Source: Planctomycetaceae bacterium (GTDB lineage: Bacteria > Planctomycetota > Planctomycetia > Isosphaerales > Isosphaeraceae). Taken from it: a DNA stretch of 5,754 nucleotides. The stretch lies in assembly GCA_019232645.1 (NCBI GenBank), contig JAFANO010000281.1:1-5754 (forward strand), in the 5' to 3' direction. Under the pieces are notes generated by a model that saw only the letters and a program-made list of their open reading frames with translations, was not told the origin of the DNA and made no database searches. The translations under genes and the position numbers were made by a program. Shown piece by piece: positions 4,620 to 5,754 of the stretch. The first letter of the stretch is position 1; the number at the start of each line of letters is the position of its first letter.

Positions 4620-5754
4620 ATGAAAGGATGGGTGGGTCCGATGAGCGCAACCCGCATCGAGCCCGACCGGCGGCGAGGGTCGAGGTTGCCGGGCCGGATC
4701 ATCCCGCTGGCCTGGCGGAACCTGACGGAGAACCCGTGGCGGCTGCTCGGCTCCGTCGCCGGCACGGCCTTCGCGGTCGTGCTGATGCTGGTGGAGGACG
4801 GGTTCCGCAATGCCCTGCTGGACAACATGGTCGCCATCATCCGGCGGATCGACGGCGACCTGTTCCTGATCAACCGCGAGCGCTACATGGTCTCGGAGCC
4901 GGTCCCCTTCCCCCGGGGGCGGCTCGAGCGGGCCAGAGATGCCCCGGGGGTGGCCGAGGCGCATCCGTTCTACCTGGTCACCGAGGACGAGTCGCTGTGG
5001 CGCAACCCGATCACCGGTCTGTCGCAGCCGATCCGCCTGCTCGGCTTCGACCCGGGCAGCGACCTGCTCGCCCTCGAGGACGTCCGCGGTCAGCGCCCCG
5101 CCTGGGAGCGCCCGGACACGGCCCTGGCCGACGAGCGGTCCAAGCTCCGTTTCTATGGCCGGCTCGACCCCGGCATCGAGTCCGAACTCAACGGCCGGCG
5201 CGTGCGGGTCGTCGGCCGTTTCTCACTGGGCACCGACTTCCGGAGCAACGGCACGCTCGTCATGAGCGAGCGAAACGTGCTGCGCTACTGCCCGCGCCGC
5301 GCGGCAGCCCCCTGGGGCCTGACGCCCATCGATCTGGGTATCCTGCGGGTCAAGCCCGGCTCGGACCCGGTCCGGGTTAAGCAGGCGGTGGCCGCGCGGC
5401 TCCCGGCGGACGTCATCGTGCTGACCAAGGCCGAGCTGGCGCGGAAGGAGCGGGACTTCTGGGAGAAGGCCGGGCCCATCGGCGTGGTCTTCGACATCGG
5501 CGTGGCGATTGGGTTCGTCGTGGGGCTGGCGATCTGCTACCAGGTGCTCTTCGCCGAGATCGCCGACCGCCTGCCGCAGTTCGCCACGCTCATGGCGATG
5601 GGCTACACCGACGGGGCACTGCTGCGGGTCGCGCTCCGCGAGTCGCTCTACCTGGCGCTGCTGGGCTTCGCCGTCGGGCTGGCCATCAGCCGGTGGCTGT
5701 TCGGCTGGCTCCAGCGCGAGACGGGCCTGAGCATGGTCCTCAAGCCGATCGACG
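4620..5754 (+). CDS. devC: DevC-type ABC exporter permease, second copy (partial, 3' end beyond window)
   Basis: Open to the window edge with 378 codons visible and no stop. Membrane segments lie at about 42-58, 289-309 and 340-358; the fourth is expected just outside. It follows canonical DevC closely: PLAWRNL (29-35), IDGDLFLIN (77-85), LLGFDPGSD (140-148), a DERSKLRFYG segment (171-180), VVGRFSLGTDFRSNG (197-211), LRVKPGSDP (242-250), VIVLTKAEL (265-273) and CYQVL followed by RLPQFATLMAMGY (306-329). It is a paralogue of the preceding permease, but diverged: it lacks the first copy's insertion and carries Glu-Asp (59-60) at the end of the first membrane segment, where the first copy has Gln-Leu. 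Two different adjacent permeases with one adaptor suggest they form the two halves of a single exporter. A DevA-like ATPase gene is expected immediately downstream. Confidence 0.9.
   Translation, partial: MKGWVGPMSATRIEPDRRRGSRLPGRIIPLAWRNLTENPWRLLGSVAGTAFAVVLMLVEDGFRNALLDNMVAIIRRIDGDLFLINRERYMVSEPVPFPRGRLERARDAPGVAEAHPFYLVTEDESLWRNPITGLSQPIRLLGFDPGSDLLALEDVRGQRPAWERPDTALADERSKLRFYGRLDPGIESELNGRRVRVVGRFSLGTDFRSNGTLVMSERNVLRYCPRRAAAPWGLTPIDLGILRVKPGSDPVRVKQAVAARLPADVIVLTKAELARKERDFWEKAGPIGVVFDIGVAIGFVVGLAICYQVLFAEIADRLPQFATLMAMGYTDGALLRVALRESLYLALLGFAVGLAISRWLFGWLQRETGLSMVLKPID

Noticed and set aside
4037..4873. 278-codon minus-strand frame across the permease junction
   Set aside because: It is antisense to both DevC genes, whose coding frames are certain, and its composition is low-complexity Arg/Pro/Gly.
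4628..5380. 250-codon plus-strand frame overlapping the second permease
   Set aside because: It is in a different frame from the DevC reading frame starting at 4620. It is Pro/Arg/Gly-rich and lacks hydrophobic segments.
1..5754. tRNA, rRNA, CRISPR array, insertion sequence or attachment site
   Set aside because: I saw no cloverleaf or T-loop consensus, no regularly spaced direct repeats, no transposase motifs and no long terminal inverted repeats.

Overview
The window is GC-rich throughout, with strong G/C bias at third codon positions. The gene content (DevBC-type exporter, secreted NTF2-like protein, CBS remnant) and protein style suggest a planctomycete, perhaps of the Isosphaeraceae type. 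That is an inference from style and not from a marker gene.

Layout. At the left edge a minus-strand gene runs out of the window (1-439); only its first 146 codons are visible. It has a hydrophobic N-terminal segment and an Ala/Leu-rich helical region, and I cannot name it. Next comes about 550 bases with no convincing gene but several inverted repeats, including two hairpins placed directly back to back (916-952). A 5'-truncated CBS-domain remnant follows (994-1215), then about 200 bases of spacer with an unusual AT-rich pocket, and a 25-codon candidate leader ORF with its own good ribosome-binding site (1425-1502).

The right two thirds form one plus-strand cluster: a small secreted NTF2/SnoaL-like protein (1511-2023), a DevB-type membrane-fusion protein (2127-3251), a DevC-type permease (3248-4579) whose likely start overlaps the preceding stop, and a second, clearly different DevC-type permease (4620 to the window end, incomplete).

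How they work together. In cyanobacteria DevB (periplasmic adaptor), DevC (permease) and DevA (ATPase) with TolC make a MacAB-like tripartite exporter. Here the adaptor and two non-identical permeases are adjacent and co-directional, so I infer a heterodimeric permease, with the ATPase gene probably just beyond the right edge. The substrate is unknown. The upstream NTF2-like protein is predicted to be exported, so it could act in the same compartment, but a functional link is only suggested by position.
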